A DNA stretch of 64,000 nt, taken from Bacillota bacterium (GTDB lineage: Bacteria; Bacillota; Sulfobacillia; Sulfobacillales; Sulfobacillaceae). Below are positions 25,690 through 35,519 of the stretch, piece by piece (the first letter of the stretch is position 1; each line of letters begins with the position of its first letter). Made by a program: the position numbers and the translations under genes. The DNA lies in the NCBI GenBank assembly GCA_021820965.1, contig JAKACZ010000013.1:1-64000 (forward strand), given 5' to 3'. Below the pieces are notes generated by a model that did no database searches, was not told the origin of the DNA, and saw nothing but the letters and a program-made list of their open reading frames with translations.

Positions 25690-27224
25690 ACTTGGCAGCA
25701 ATGATTCGGCAGGCTGTCATCCAACAGCCGGAGGGGGTAGCGCTTGACGATGGGCAGGTGAAGTTAACCTACCAGGAATTTCACCTCCGTGCCGGCGCGT
25801 TGGCCCGCTTTTTTCTAGACCAGGGAATAAAGCCGGGGGACCGCATTGCGGTCTCGCTTCCCAACGTGACCGAGGTCTTGGTTTTAGCCTATGCAACTTG
25901 GTGGGTCGGCGGCATTTTTGTCCCCTTGAACACCCGGTGGAGTGTTTCGGAACTTGAGGTGGTGGTCAACGACGCCGCGCCGCGTTTTCTTGTGATTCCG
26001 GGGGACTTACGACAAACCTGGACTCGGGAAAAAAGATCATTAGGCTCCACGCTTCTCGGGGTGAGGGATTTCGAGGCGCAAGATGGCATGTCGGTCGATC
26101 AGATTGTGGCCGGCCGGGAACAAGAGTCGCTACCGCCCTTAGCACCTCGGAAGGACGGCGATCCGGCCCTTTTGATGTATACCAGCGGGACCACGGGGCG
26201 ACCCAAAGGGGTGATTCAGACTCACCGCAATAATTCGGCGGCGGTGGCGATGTTGCAAGAAAGCTGGGAGATTACCCGGTCAGACCGGTTTTTGGTGGCG
26301 GTTCCCTTATTTCACGTGGGTGGCATGCAATGCGCGGCTTTACCGGCGTTGGCGACGGGTGCGGTTGTCCATCTCCTTCCCCGGTGGTCGCCCGACGCTT
26401 GGCTATCGGTTGCCTCCCGCTATCGACCCACGGTGACGGGGCTGGTGACTACCATGCTGGTGGATTTGATTCGCGCGGGCATGGCCCATCCTGAGAACAT
26501 TCCCGACTTGTCAAGCTTGCGCATCGCGATGATGGGCGGGTCACCGACCCCATTTAAGGTGGTCGACGATTTTCATCGGCTTTACGGGGTCGGCCTTAAA
26601 GAGCTCTACGGGCAAACCGAACTCACCGGACTTGCGGTGACGTACCGCGCCGATGAAGCCTGGCGGCCCGGGTCTATGGGACGGCCTATGTCCCACGTTC
26701 TTGAGACCGCGGTGTCGGTGGACGACCGGGTAGTGCATCCCGTCACCGCACCGGTTACCGGCGATCTATGCTTTCGTGGTGAGACGGTGAGTCCGGGATA
26801 TTGGCACCTTCCTGACCAGACTCAAGCACGCTGGCGGGACGGGTGGTATCGCACCGGCGACATTGTGAGCGTGGATGGGGATGGATACCTCATCTATCGT
26901 GACCGGTCGGACGACATGATTGTGACCGGCGGTGAAAATGTTTATCCGGCGGAGGTCGAAGCTCTTTTATCCGAGATTCCCCAGATCCGGCAGGTGGCTG
27001 TGATCGGCACTCCGCACCCCCGCTGGGGGGAACAGGTAACGGCTGTCATCGTGCCCCGGGAACCTGACCTGACGGTCGATGATATGGTTCAGGCCATTAG
27101 CCGGCACACCGGCTTGGCGGATTATAAACGTCCGCGCCGGATTGAGTTGTTGGCGGAGTTACCCCGAACCGGGAGCGGCAAAGTGAACAGGACCTGGTTA
27201 AAACAAACCTATGGTGGAAAGTGA
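25686..27224 (+). CDS. AMP-dependent acyl-CoA synthetase (ligase 1)
   Basis: This 512-residue adenylate-forming ligase has the P-loop YTSGTTGRPKG (about 167-177), motif ELYGQTE, the hinge YRDRSDDMI and a C-terminal catalytic Lys in GSGKVNRTWLKQ. It would activate a carboxylic acid to its CoA thioester with ATP. GTG 25686 overlaps the preceding stop (GTGA), and GAGGAGGG lies upstream. It is one of three ligases in the operon. Substrate unknown; a branched or terpenoid acid is inferred from context. Confidence 0.9.
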   Translation: MNLAAMIRQAVIQQPEGVALDDGQVKLTYQEFHLRAGALARFFLDQGIKPGDRIAVSLPNVTEVLVLAYATWWVGGIFVPLNTRWSVSELEVVVNDAAPRFLVIPGDLRQTWTREKRSLGSTLLGVRDFEAQDGMSVDQIVAGREQESLPPLAPRKDGDPALLMYTSGTTGRPKGVIQTHRNNSAAVAMLQESWEITRSDRFLVAVPLFHVGGMQCAALPALATGAVVHLLPRWSPDAWLSVASRYRPTVTGLVTTMLVDLIRAGMAHPENIPDLSSLRIAMMGGSPTPFKVVDDFHRLYGVGLKELYGQTELTGLAVTYRADEAWRPGSMGRPMSHVLETAVSVDDRVVHPVTAPVTGDLCFRGETVSPGYWHLPDQTQARWRDGWYRTGDIVSVDGDGYLIYRDRSDDMIVTGGENVYPAEVEALLSEIPQIRQVAVIGTPHPRWGEQVTAVIVPREPDLTVDDMVQAISRHTGLADYKRPRRIELLAELPRTGSGKVNRTWLKQTYGGK

Positions 27225-27233
27225 GAAAAACCG

Positions 27234-28391
27234 ATGCCGTATCCTCCCTATTTCACAGAGACGCATGACCAGTTTCGGGCCATGGTCCGCCGTTTTGTGG
27301 CGATGGAAATTACCCCCTATGTCCGCCAATGGGAAGAGGCCGGCGAGTTTCCGTTAGCGATTTTACGCCGGATGGGCGAGTTGGGACTCTTGGGAGTGCA
27401 TTATCCCGTCGAAGTCGGAGGACAAGGCGGTGATTACTTCATGGCGGTGGTGTTGGCCGAAGAGCTTTCGCGCTGCGGGGCCGGCGGCTTCCCCATGGCG
27501 GTCGCGGTACAGACCGATATGGCAACCCCCCCGATCGGAAAGTTTGGCACTCCCGCACAAATTGAGCACTATTTGAAACCGGCCCTCAGCGGCGCCAAAT
27601 TGGCGTGCCTCGGCATCACCGAACCCAATCACGGGTCCGACGTTGCGTCCATCGAAACTCACGCCATTCGGGACGGTGACGAGTGGGTGATTCACGGAAG
27701 CAAGGTCTTTATTACCAATGGCCCTCGGGCGGACTTTATGACCTTAGTGGCGCGAACCGGGGATGCCCCCGGTTACCAGGGGCTAAGTCTCTTTTTATTG
27801 GACTTGGATTTGCCCGGCGTGCGCGTGATGAAACGTCTCAACAAAGTCGGCATGCGGTCATCGGATACGGCGCTCTTTTACTTCGACGATGTACGGATAC
27901 CGGCCGACCGCTTGTTAGGGAACGAGGGTCAAGGGTTTTATCACATCATTTGGGAATTGCAGGGAGAGCGCCTCATTGCCGCGGCCGGGGCGGTGGGATC
28001 GGCGCAATACGCTTGGGAGATCGCGCGGGATTATGCCAAGCAGCGGAGCGCGTTTGGGCGGCGGCTGAGCGATTTTCAAACCATCGCCCACCTTTTGGCG
28101 GAAATGGCGACCGAGATTGAGGCGGTGCGGCAGTTGACCTATGCCGTGGCCTGGCGGTTTGCCCAGGGCGAGGTGCCCGCCCAAGAGATTGCCATGGCGA
28201 AATTGGCGACCGCCCAGACCGCCAACTGGGTGATTGACCGCGCGATTCAGATACTCGGGGGGCACGGCTATGTGAGCGATTGGCCGCTGGAACGGATGTG
28301 GCGGGACATCCGGTTAAATCGCATCGGAGGCGGAACCGACGAAATCATGAAAGAAATCATTGCGGCGACGATGGGACTGAGGACCGAGTGA
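27234..28391 (+). CDS. Acyl-CoA dehydrogenase (1)
   Basis: This 385-residue flavoprotein has the FAD/substrate segments GITEPNHGSDVAS and VFITNG, the helix G Glu in QGERLIAAAG, and AFGRRLSDFQ. The C-terminal RIGGGTDEIMKEI has Gly where MCAD has its catalytic Glu376, so the base is probably the helix G glutamate, as in isovaleryl-CoA dehydrogenase. It introduces a double bond into an acyl-CoA and passes electrons to ETF. ATG 27234 is 9 nt after the ligase stop. Confidence 0.93.
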   Translation: MPYPPYFTETHDQFRAMVRRFVAMEITPYVRQWEEAGEFPLAILRRMGELGLLGVHYPVEVGGQGGDYFMAVVLAEELSRCGAGGFPMAVAVQTDMATPPIGKFGTPAQIEHYLKPALSGAKLACLGITEPNHGSDVASIETHAIRDGDEWVIHGSKVFITNGPRADFMTLVARTGDAPGYQGLSLFLLDLDLPGVRVMKRLNKVGMRSSDTALFYFDDVRIPADRLLGNEGQGFYHIIWELQGERLIAAAGAVGSAQYAWEIARDYAKQRSAFGRRLSDFQTIAHLLAEMATEIEAVRQLTYAVAWRFAQGEVPAQEIAMAKLATAQTANWVIDRAIQILGGHGYVSDWPLERMWRDIRLNRIGGGTDEIMKEIIAATMGLRTE

Positions 28392-28412
28392 AGTCGAGAG
28401 GAGGGGGATTCC

Positions 28413-29570
28413 ATGACCAGCTGGCTCTTCCAACCCGAGCATGACCTATTTCGCAAGACCGTGAGAACCTTCCTGGACCGTGAGATTGCACCGGATATTG
28501 AGGAGTGGGAAGCCTTAGGCCAGGTTCCCCGCCATATCTTTCGCACCGTCGGGGCGCAAGGTTATCTAGGGGTTGGTTTTCCCGAAGCAGACGGGGGCTT
28601 AGGCGGGGATGTGATGGCGGAAGCCGTATGGATTGAAGAGTTGGCCCGCCTTGGCTCGGGTGGGGTGGGGGCCGCCCTCTCCGGACACACCACGATTGGC
28701 TTAATGCCCATAGGGCGGTGGGCCAATGCGGCACAAAAGGCCCGTTACCTTCGTCCCGGGATTCGTGGAGACTGCATTTGTGCCTTGGCAGTGACCGAAC
28801 CGGATGCGGGATCCGACGTGGCATCAATACGGACGGTGGCGACCGAGGCAGAGGGCGGGTTTCGCCTGAACGGTACCAAACTCTTTATTACCAACGGGAC
28901 GCAAGCGGATGTGGTGGTGGTTGCGGCCAAAACCCGCCCCGATCTCGGCCATCGCGGGATTAGCCTATTCTTGGTGGAACGGTCCCAGCCGGGGTTTAGG
29001 GTAGGCCGGCGGTTAGACAAATTAGGGTGGCGGGCGTCGGACACGGCTGAGCTCTTTTTCGACGACGTGTTGGTTCCGGTCGATCATCTGTTGGGGGAGC
29101 CCGAAAAGGGATTCTATTACCTCAGGGAGAGTTTTCAATGGGAACGCATCACCTTGGCTTTGTCCGCGGTCGCACTCGCCGAGCGGGCATTGTGGGATGC
29201 GTTGGCGTATAGCCAAGCGCGGCAACAATTTGGACGCGCTTTACGGGGGTTTCAGGTGATCCGCCATCATTTGGTGGATTTGGCTGTCGATGTGGAGAAA
29301 GCGCGGCAACTCACTTATCGGGCCCTTTATCTCTACGCGACTGAAGGAAACGCCCATCACGAAGCGGCGATGGCTAAGGCTTATGCCGGAGAAATGGCCC
29401 GGCGGGTAACCGACGGTGCCCTACAAGTGTTTGGCGGCAATGGCTATATGATGGACTATCCCACGCAACGGTATTGGCGGGATGCGCGGGTATTGTCGAT
29501 CGGTGGGGGAGCCACCGAGGTTATGTACGAGGTGATCGCGAACGCACTGCTGAATGGGAGGGACGGCTAA
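28413..29570 (+). CDS. Acyl-CoA dehydrogenase (2)
   Basis: This 385-residue paralogue of the preceding gene has the same length and layout: AVTEPDAGSDVASI, LFITNG, a WERITLALS segment with the helix G Glu, and SIGGGATEVMYEVI at the C-terminus, again with Gly in the MCAD Glu376 position. GAGAGGAGGGGG precedes ATG 28413. The two dehydrogenases may act on successive intermediates or form a hetero-complex. They are clearly diverged from each other rather than a recent duplication. Confidence 0.92.
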   Translation: MTSWLFQPEHDLFRKTVRTFLDREIAPDIEEWEALGQVPRHIFRTVGAQGYLGVGFPEADGGLGGDVMAEAVWIEELARLGSGGVGAALSGHTTIGLMPIGRWANAAQKARYLRPGIRGDCICALAVTEPDAGSDVASIRTVATEAEGGFRLNGTKLFITNGTQADVVVVAAKTRPDLGHRGISLFLVERSQPGFRVGRRLDKLGWRASDTAELFFDDVLVPVDHLLGEPEKGFYYLRESFQWERITLALSAVALAERALWDALAYSQARQQFGRALRGFQVIRHHLVDLAVDVEKARQLTYRALYLYATEGNAHHEAAMAKAYAGEMARRVTDGALQVFGGNGYMMDYPTQRYWRDARVLSIGGGATEVMYEVIANALLNGRDG

Positions 29571-29571
29571 C

Positions 29572-31140
29572 ATGGGCCAGAACGCGGCATGGGGGAAGTT
29601 TCCCGGCGGTATTGGATATTGGGTCACACGGCGGGCGCAACTCGCGCCGGAGCGGTGGGCCGTGGCGGATGTAGACCGTACCTTAAATTGGCGCGATTTT
29701 AATAGCCGTGTCAACCGCTTGGCCCAGGCGTTAGCCGCGCGGGGCGTCGGGTATCAAGATCGGGTCGCCGTATTGCTGTGGAACAGTATCCCATTTATGG
29801 AGGCGGTATTTGCCGCGGCCAAATTGGGTGCGGTATTAGTTCCTGTCAATTATCGGCTCGCGCCCCCCGAAGCCGAGTATATCCTTCAAGACAGCGGGGC
29901 TCTCCTTTTGCTGGTCCATGAAGGACTTCGCGATTTAGCCACAGCGGCCATGCCACCGGACCGGATTATTTGGGTCGCGGATCCTGGCACTTCTTCGGAT
30001 GACAGCCCTTATGAAGCTCTGTTAGCCGGATCTCAGGCTGAGGAGCCCGAGGTCCTAGTGTCCCCCGATGATATTCACATCATGATGTATACCTCGGGCA
30101 CGACGGGACGTCCTAAAGGAGCTGAACTAAGTCACGGCAATGCGACTTGGAACGCCATTCAGCTCATGCTGCATGAGGCCCAGTTGCACCACGACGATGT
30201 GGTGTTGACGGTGGCGCCGCTGTTTCATATTGGCGGATTGGGCGTGCATACACTGCCGGCCTTCTATCTCGGGGCTTTTGTCGTACTCTTGCCACGCTTT
30301 GACCCGGTAACGGTTAAAGACGCCATTCAACGTTACAAAGTGACGGCGCTCTTCATGGTGCCGGCGATGTGGCAGGCATTCGCACAAAAGCCTGAGTTTG
30401 ACCGTTATGACCTCTCGTCGCTGAGGGTCCTGGTTTCGGGCGGAGCACCCTGCCCCATCCCCGTCATTGAATTCTATCAGTCTCGGGGATTGACCTTCTT
30501 GGAGGGGTTTGGGATGACTGAGACGGCGCCCAATACCATGATTCTGGGTGCGAATGACGCGATTCGTAAGCACGGTTCTATTGGCCGTCCTCTCTTTTAC
30601 CAAGAGGCGCGCGTCGTGGACGAGGCCGGCGGTGATGTGCCGGTCGCACAGGTGGGCGAACTCGTGCTGCGTGGTCCCAACATCTTTCGCGGCTATTGGC
30701 ACCAGCCCGAGGCCACAGAAGAAGCCTTCCGGAGAGGCTGGTTTCACACTGGGGACTTGGCACGCGTCGATGACGAGGGATTTTTCTACTTGGTTGACCG
30801 GAAAAATGATTTAGTCATTTCCGGCGGAGAGAATGTGTACCCGATTGAAGTTGAACAGACGTTGGTGCGCCATCCCCACATTGCCGAAGCGGCCGTCATT
30901 GGGGTTCCCGATCCTCGGTGGGGAGAGGTGCCGCTGGCGGTCGTCGTCCCCAAGGATCCCCAGCACCCTGTGTCGGTGGGCGAGGTACAACAGTTTTGCC
31001 GTGGCCGGCTGGCGGGATTTAAAATCCCCAAAGTTGTTGTCACTGTTGAGGAATTGCCGAGAAATGCGACCGGTAAAGTGCTGAAAACGGTGTTGCGGGA
31101 ACAGTACCACGCGCTGTTGGAAGACGGGAGGGATCAATGA
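29572..31140 (+). CDS. Long/medium-chain acyl-CoA synthetase (ligase 2)
   Basis: This 522-residue AMP-forming ligase has YTSGTTGRPKGAELSH, GFGMTETAP, the YLVDRKNDLVISGGENVYP hinge and RNATGKVLKTVLR with the catalytic Lys. ATG 29572 is chosen over ATG 29554 because GGGAGGG lies 8 nt upstream and the earlier codon lies inside the preceding gene. It fits the fadD3/IcfB-like group of fatty or branched acid ligases. Confidence 0.9.
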   Translation: MGQNAAWGKFPGGIGYWVTRRAQLAPERWAVADVDRTLNWRDFNSRVNRLAQALAARGVGYQDRVAVLLWNSIPFMEAVFAAAKLGAVLVPVNYRLAPPEAEYILQDSGALLLLVHEGLRDLATAAMPPDRIIWVADPGTSSDDSPYEALLAGSQAEEPEVLVSPDDIHIMMYTSGTTGRPKGAELSHGNATWNAIQLMLHEAQLHHDDVVLTVAPLFHIGGLGVHTLPAFYLGAFVVLLPRFDPVTVKDAIQRYKVTALFMVPAMWQAFAQKPEFDRYDLSSLRVLVSGGAPCPIPVIEFYQSRGLTFLEGFGMTETAPNTMILGANDAIRKHGSIGRPLFYQEARVVDEAGGDVPVAQVGELVLRGPNIFRGYWHQPEATEEAFRRGWFHTGDLARVDDEGFFYLVDRKNDLVISGGENVYPIEVEQTLVRHPHIAEAAVIGVPDPRWGEVPLAVVVPKDPQHPVSVGEVQQFCRGRLAGFKIPKVVVTVEELPRNATGKVLKTVLREQYHALLEDGRDQ

Positions 31141-32723
31141 TGGACGCTCGGTTGGATCCTGCGTTAGAAAAGAATTTGTCCGTGCGGGTCGTGGTCGGGG
31201 ACATTGCCACGCGGGCGGCGCAACACTTCGGTGACGGCTTAGCCCTTCACGACGGCCCGGTGCGCCTAAGCTTTCGCGAGGTCAACCAGCTGGCGTGCCG
31301 ATATGGCCAGGCGTTAATCACCAATGGCTTTACCCAGCGGCCGGTGGCAGTCATGAGCCGGAATCGCTGGCCCTTTTTGGTGGCGTACTTTGGGGCGGCA
31401 AAAGCCGGCGTTGCCACGATGCCGTTAAACTTAGGGCTTGATGCCGAAACTCTGGCCTACTGTCTTAACGATGCCGAGGTCACCCTGCTCTTGGCGGAGC
31501 GGGATTTGTTCCCCCTGGCCGAGGCCGTGCTGGCGAAAGCATCGACCATCCGGCGGGTGGTCTGGTTTGGCGATGACGATGTTGCCGGGCGGGATTGGGA
31601 GGCGTTTTTAGCCGAAGGGACTGAGACGGAACCGGAAGTCATGATTGACGAGGGCGATCCGGTACAACTGCTTTATACTTCGGGCACCACGGCCCGGCCC
31701 AAAGGGGTGGTGACCAGTCATCTGGCCGTGACGATTACCGCCCTAGGGGCGGCCATCCAAAATCATTTGAGTGCGGCCGATCGATTGCTCCACGTGCTTC
31801 CGCTCTATCACTGTGCCGACCTTAACGCCTCGGCCATTCCCGCCTTTATGGTTGGCGCTTCCAACCACCTCATGACGCAGTTCGACCCGGAGCGGGTGGC
31901 GCAACTGGCCGAGGAGGAACAGCTCACCTATCTCTTCTTGTTGCCCATGATGTGGCAAGCGCTCTTAGCGGTGCCCCACATCGAAGAGCGGAACTTTTCC
32001 GCCGTGCGTCGGGCCGTCTTTGCCATGGCGCCTATGCCGGATGAGTGGATCGCCGAGATTGCCCGGACTTTTCCCAATGCGGCCGTGTTGTTGGGGTCAG
32101 GTCAGACCGAGTTTACGCCCCCCACCACCTTTCAGCATCCGTCGCATCAAGGGATCAAGTCGGCCTCCTGGGGGCCGCCGGTGCTGACGGTCGATGCCCG
32201 CATTATGAATGATGACGGCGAATTACTGGAACCCGGCCAAGTGGGCGAAATTGTCTATCGCGGCGGCCACGCGATGACGGAGTATTTGCATCATCCCGAA
32301 GCGACGGCAGAAGCCTTTCGCTATGGGTGGTTTCACAGTGGCGACATGGGCTGGATAGATGAAGAAGGGGTGATTTGGTTTGCCGACCGTAAGAAAGACT
32401 TGGTCAAAACCGGTGGGGAGAACGTGTCGTCGATCGAGGTGGAGCGATGCCTCTTGACCCACCCGGCCGTTCAAGATGCCAGTGTGATTGGCCTGGCCCA
32501 TCCCTATTGGGGGGAGGCAGTCACCGCCGTGGTGATGTTGAAGCCTGAAGCGCGGGCTACCGAGGAGGACATCCTAACGTTTTGCAAAAGCCACTTGGCG
32601 GGATTTAAAGTGCCGAAACAGGTCATTTTTGTCGATCAGTTTCCTCGGACCGGCACCGGAAAAATTCAAAAACACGTTCTACGCGATCGCTACCGAACGT
32701 CATATACCGCTACTGACACTTAA
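31137..32723 (+). CDS. AMP-dependent acyl-CoA synthetase (ligase 3)
   Basis: This 528-residue ligase overlaps the previous stop by 4 nt (ATGA). The P-loop is YTSGTTARPKG, with Ala replacing the usual Gly after the second Thr. Other motifs are LGSGQTEFTPP, WFADRKKDLVKTGGENV and GTGKIQKHVLR. It probably activates a carboxylate in the same pathway as its neighbours. The altered P-loop residue occurs in some family members and need not abolish activity. Confidence 0.88.
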   Translation: MMDARLDPALEKNLSVRVVVGDIATRAAQHFGDGLALHDGPVRLSFREVNQLACRYGQALITNGFTQRPVAVMSRNRWPFLVAYFGAAKAGVATMPLNLGLDAETLAYCLNDAEVTLLLAERDLFPLAEAVLAKASTIRRVVWFGDDDVAGRDWEAFLAEGTETEPEVMIDEGDPVQLLYTSGTTARPKGVVTSHLAVTITALGAAIQNHLSAADRLLHVLPLYHCADLNASAIPAFMVGASNHLMTQFDPERVAQLAEEEQLTYLFLLPMMWQALLAVPHIEERNFSAVRRAVFAMAPMPDEWIAEIARTFPNAAVLLGSGQTEFTPPTTFQHPSHQGIKSASWGPPVLTVDARIMNDDGELLEPGQVGEIVYRGGHAMTEYLHHPEATAEAFRYGWFHSGDMGWIDEEGVIWFADRKKDLVKTGGENVSSIEVERCLLTHPAVQDASVIGLAHPYWGEAVTAVVMLKPEARATEEDILTFCKSHLAGFKVPKQVIFVDQFPRTGTGKIQKHVLRDRYRTSYTATDT

Positions 32724-32737
32724 GAGGGGGGAGTATC

Positions 32738-33163
32738 ATGTTTGATCGACCCTATGCCGCCTATCAACCGGGCGAGCGCTGGGAATCACGAGGTCGCACC
32801 ATTACCGAGGCCGACCTGGTTCTATTTGCGGCGTTTAGCGGCGACTGGTATCCCTTGCATACCGATCGCGAGTGGGCGGCGAGAGGCCCTTTCGGCCAAC
32901 GCATTGCACACGGCATGTTGGTGCTTTCCATCGCCACCGGACTGATGGTCTTTCAGCCCGGGGTGGTCTTGGCCTTCTACGGAATGGACCAGGTGCGATT
33001 TGTGGCACCGACCTTCATTGGAGACACCCTCAGAGTTTCTCTGACCGTGGCGGGTGTGCAAGAGAAATCCAACGGCGGGGTTGTGACCTCTGCCATGACG
33101 GTCAAAAAACAGTCGGACCAGCCCGTGGCAGTGGCCGATATAAAAGTGCTTGTCGCGAAGTAG
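32738..33163 (+). CDS. MaoC-like (R)-specific enoyl-CoA hydratase
   Basis: This 141-residue single hot-dog domain has the hydratase motif FSGDWYPLHTDREWA (around residues 29-43), in which the Asp and His form the catalytic pair, followed by IAHGMLVLSIATGL. It hydrates 2-enoyl-CoA to the (R)-3-hydroxy product, a stereochemistry opposite to the crotonase-type hydratase at the operon start. AGAGGGGGG precedes ATG 32738. A dehydratase role on a branched acyl-CoA is equally possible. Confidence 0.88.
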   Translation: MFDRPYAAYQPGERWESRGRTITEADLVLFAAFSGDWYPLHTDREWAARGPFGQRIAHGMLVLSIATGLMVFQPGVVLAFYGMDQVRFVAPTFIGDTLRVSLTVAGVQEKSNGGVVTSAMTVKKQSDQPVAVADIKVLVAK

Positions 33164-33213
33164 GGTAATTTTGCCTCACCTTCACACCATGATGCAGCAA
33201 AGGACGGGATACG

Positions 33214-34785
33214 GTGAATCAGCTACCTTTTAGGACATTAGCGGACATGGCCGAAGCTTTACAGGCCCAAAAAGAGGCCATTCGCACTACCATGGGCGGA
33301 TCTGAACAGATTGAAAGGCAGCATCAACTGGGGAAATGGACGGTTCGCGAACGCATTGCCCATTTATTTGATGCCGGCACCTTTGAAGAAATGGGGATTT
33401 TGGCCCACCATCAATCCGACGTGCCCGAAATGGAAGGACGTGAAACCCCGGCAGACGGCGTCGTGACCGGAGTGGGCAGGATTCAAGGCCGTCCCGCAGC
33501 CGTGGCCGCCTATGATTTTACTGTCATGGCAGGGTCAATGGGCACTGTGGGTGAACGCAAGGTGGCCCGCGTGCGGGAATGGGCGCTACGCCATCGCATG
33601 CCTATGATTTGGCTTATCGATTCGGCGGGGGCGCGAATTCAGGAGGCGGCCGGTTCCTGGTTTGCTGGGACAGGCGACATCTTTTTCCATGAAGTCAAAA
33701 TGTCGGGGGTTGTTCCGTTAGTATGTGCAGTCATGGGGCCGGGCGCGGCCGGCACCGCCTATGTGCCGGCGCTGGCTGACTTCGTGCCCATGGTCAAAGG
33801 GACAAGTTCCATGGCGCTGGGCGGGCCGCCGTTGGTAAGGGCGGCCATTGGCGAGGAAATCACCGAGCAGGAATTAGGGGGCAGTAAAATTCATACCGAG
33901 GTGTCCGGTGTCGCCGATTTGGAAGTGGCCGACGATCGCGAGTGTCTCGATGCCATCCGCGACTATCTCGGCTATTTTCCATTGCATAGCGCTGAAAAAC
34001 CTCCCATCCAGAGTTCGGATGATGCGCCGGAGCGGGAGGTTCCCAGAGTCGAAGAACTCGTGCCTATCGCTCTCAACCAAGTGTACGACATGCGAAAAGT
34101 CATCCGAGAACTGGTTGATGACCATACGCTATTGGAAATCAAGCCGCGCTGGGCCCGAAACATGATTACCGGTTTGGCCCGGATTGGCGGGTACTCCGTG
34201 GGCATCGTGGCCAATCAACCGATGGTTTTAGGCGGCACCATCGATGTGAACGCTTCGGATAAGGCGGCCCGGTTTATCATGCTCTGTGACGCCTTTAACA
34301 TCCCGCTGGTTTACCTGGTGGATACGCCGGCCTTTATGATTGGATCGGCGGTGGAAAAACAAGGTATTATTCGCCACGGCGCCAAATTTCTCTACGCCAC
34401 CGCAATGGCCACGGTACCGAAGTTGACGGTGATTGTCCGCAAGGCGTTCGGCGCCGGCTATTATGTGATGAACGGCCGCGCTTTCGAGCCGGATCTCATT
34501 GTGGCCTGGCCTAACGCACAGGTGAGCCTAATGGGGGCTGAAGGGGCGGTGAACATTCTTTACGGGAAAATGATTCAACGAAGTGCGGATCCCCAAGCGA
34601 CACGCCAGGAACTCATCGATCGCTATCGCGAGCGGATTGGACCCGAGATTGCGGCGAGCGCCGCATTAATCGACGATATTATCCGACCGCGGGACACCCG
34701 GCGGGTGCTCTTTCGCTCTTTGGACCGCACGCGCGAGAAAACGGTGGAACGACCTGACAAAAAGCATGGGGTGATGCCGGTTTAA
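33214..34785 (+). CDS. Acyl-CoA carboxylase, carboxyltransferase (beta) subunit
   Basis: This 523-residue carboxyltransferase of the propionyl/methylcrotonyl/geranyl-CoA carboxylase type has the two crotonase-like halves. The N-terminal half includes LIDSAGARIQEAAGSW and the oxyanion-type GPGAAGTAYVPALADF; the C-terminal half includes VYLVDTPAFMIGSAVEKQGI and RKAFGAGYYVMNGRAFEPD. It transfers CO2 from biotin to an acyl-CoA. Start GTG 33214 follows AAAGGACGGG. No biotin carboxylase or biotin carrier gene lies in the window, so a partner must be encoded elsewhere. It is the last gene of the operon. Confidence 0.9.
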   Translation: MNQLPFRTLADMAEALQAQKEAIRTTMGGSEQIERQHQLGKWTVRERIAHLFDAGTFEEMGILAHHQSDVPEMEGRETPADGVVTGVGRIQGRPAAVAAYDFTVMAGSMGTVGERKVARVREWALRHRMPMIWLIDSAGARIQEAAGSWFAGTGDIFFHEVKMSGVVPLVCAVMGPGAAGTAYVPALADFVPMVKGTSSMALGGPPLVRAAIGEEITEQELGGSKIHTEVSGVADLEVADDRECLDAIRDYLGYFPLHSAEKPPIQSSDDAPEREVPRVEELVPIALNQVYDMRKVIRELVDDHTLLEIKPRWARNMITGLARIGGYSVGIVANQPMVLGGTIDVNASDKAARFIMLCDAFNIPLVYLVDTPAFMIGSAVEKQGIIRHGAKFLYATAMATVPKLTVIVRKAFGAGYYVMNGRAFEPDLIVAWPNAQVSLMGAEGAVNILYGKMIQRSADPQATRQELIDRYRERIGPEIAASAALIDDIIRPRDTRRVLFRSLDRTREKTVERPDKKHGVMPV

Positions 34786-35519
34786 ATCGACTACGACCAC
34801 GCAGCGCTACTCGTTGTGCGCAAGCCTCGGAAATCCTAAACGGGCCCAGGCGCACACGAAAGCCCGTTCCGCACCGATTTGGCATTGAGATAGGCGGCCG
34901 CTTACGCAACCACGCGCTGCTGAGCGGCTGGCCCTCGGCACCATCCCGGTTCAGGACCAGACCGCCTTCTTATTCCGTGCGCCACCCTCATACCTATATA
35001 TACATATTCAGACTTGGCCGGTCTCCCGCGGCCCTTGCAGCCCAACCGCCATGCCTCCATGTAGACGGCCGGGACATCCGCCGACATCGCCTCGGGTTGA
35101 TCGTCTTTTGCGTGGTATTTTCCACATCGGTTTGAGGGCGGCAACCATCTGAACGTGGTCCGTGAACTTGATGTGGAAAGATACGCGGGAATTGTAGCCG
35201 CACCCCGTAGGCAGCGACCACGCTTATGGCGAGAACCGCATCCCGCGTCCACGTGCGTGTAGACCACGGAAAGGTGGGGCAGCCGGAATTTCGATGCGCG
35301 CCAAAATGTTGATAGCCCGCCGGGCCGGACCCAGTGAGCGTGGTTACCGTTCTATATAAGACAAAAATTATGGGTACTCAAAATTGGCAGCAAGGCCACG
35401 AAACATCGTCTCATTGATTCTCAATTTTGCCCAAATTAATTGTACTCAGCCTGCACTTCATTAACTCAAACTCTCTTCGGCGGTCCAAACGTAACGTTAA
35501 CTACTTCCACCGGCTGCTA
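34786..35519. other. 734-nt decayed gap, possible transposase relic
   Basis: Minus-strand frames between 34900 and 35270 switch repeatedly and give protein-like pieces, such as RDAVLAISVVAAYGVRLQFP, that faintly resemble IS transposases. No catalytic residues or inverted repeats were found, so no family is called. The remainder up to the toxin gene has no gene. Confidence 0.3.

Noticed and set aside
34902-35267. Possible IS5/IS1182-like transposase.
   Set aside because: Resemblance depends on joining three frames and lacks DDE residues or terminal repeats.
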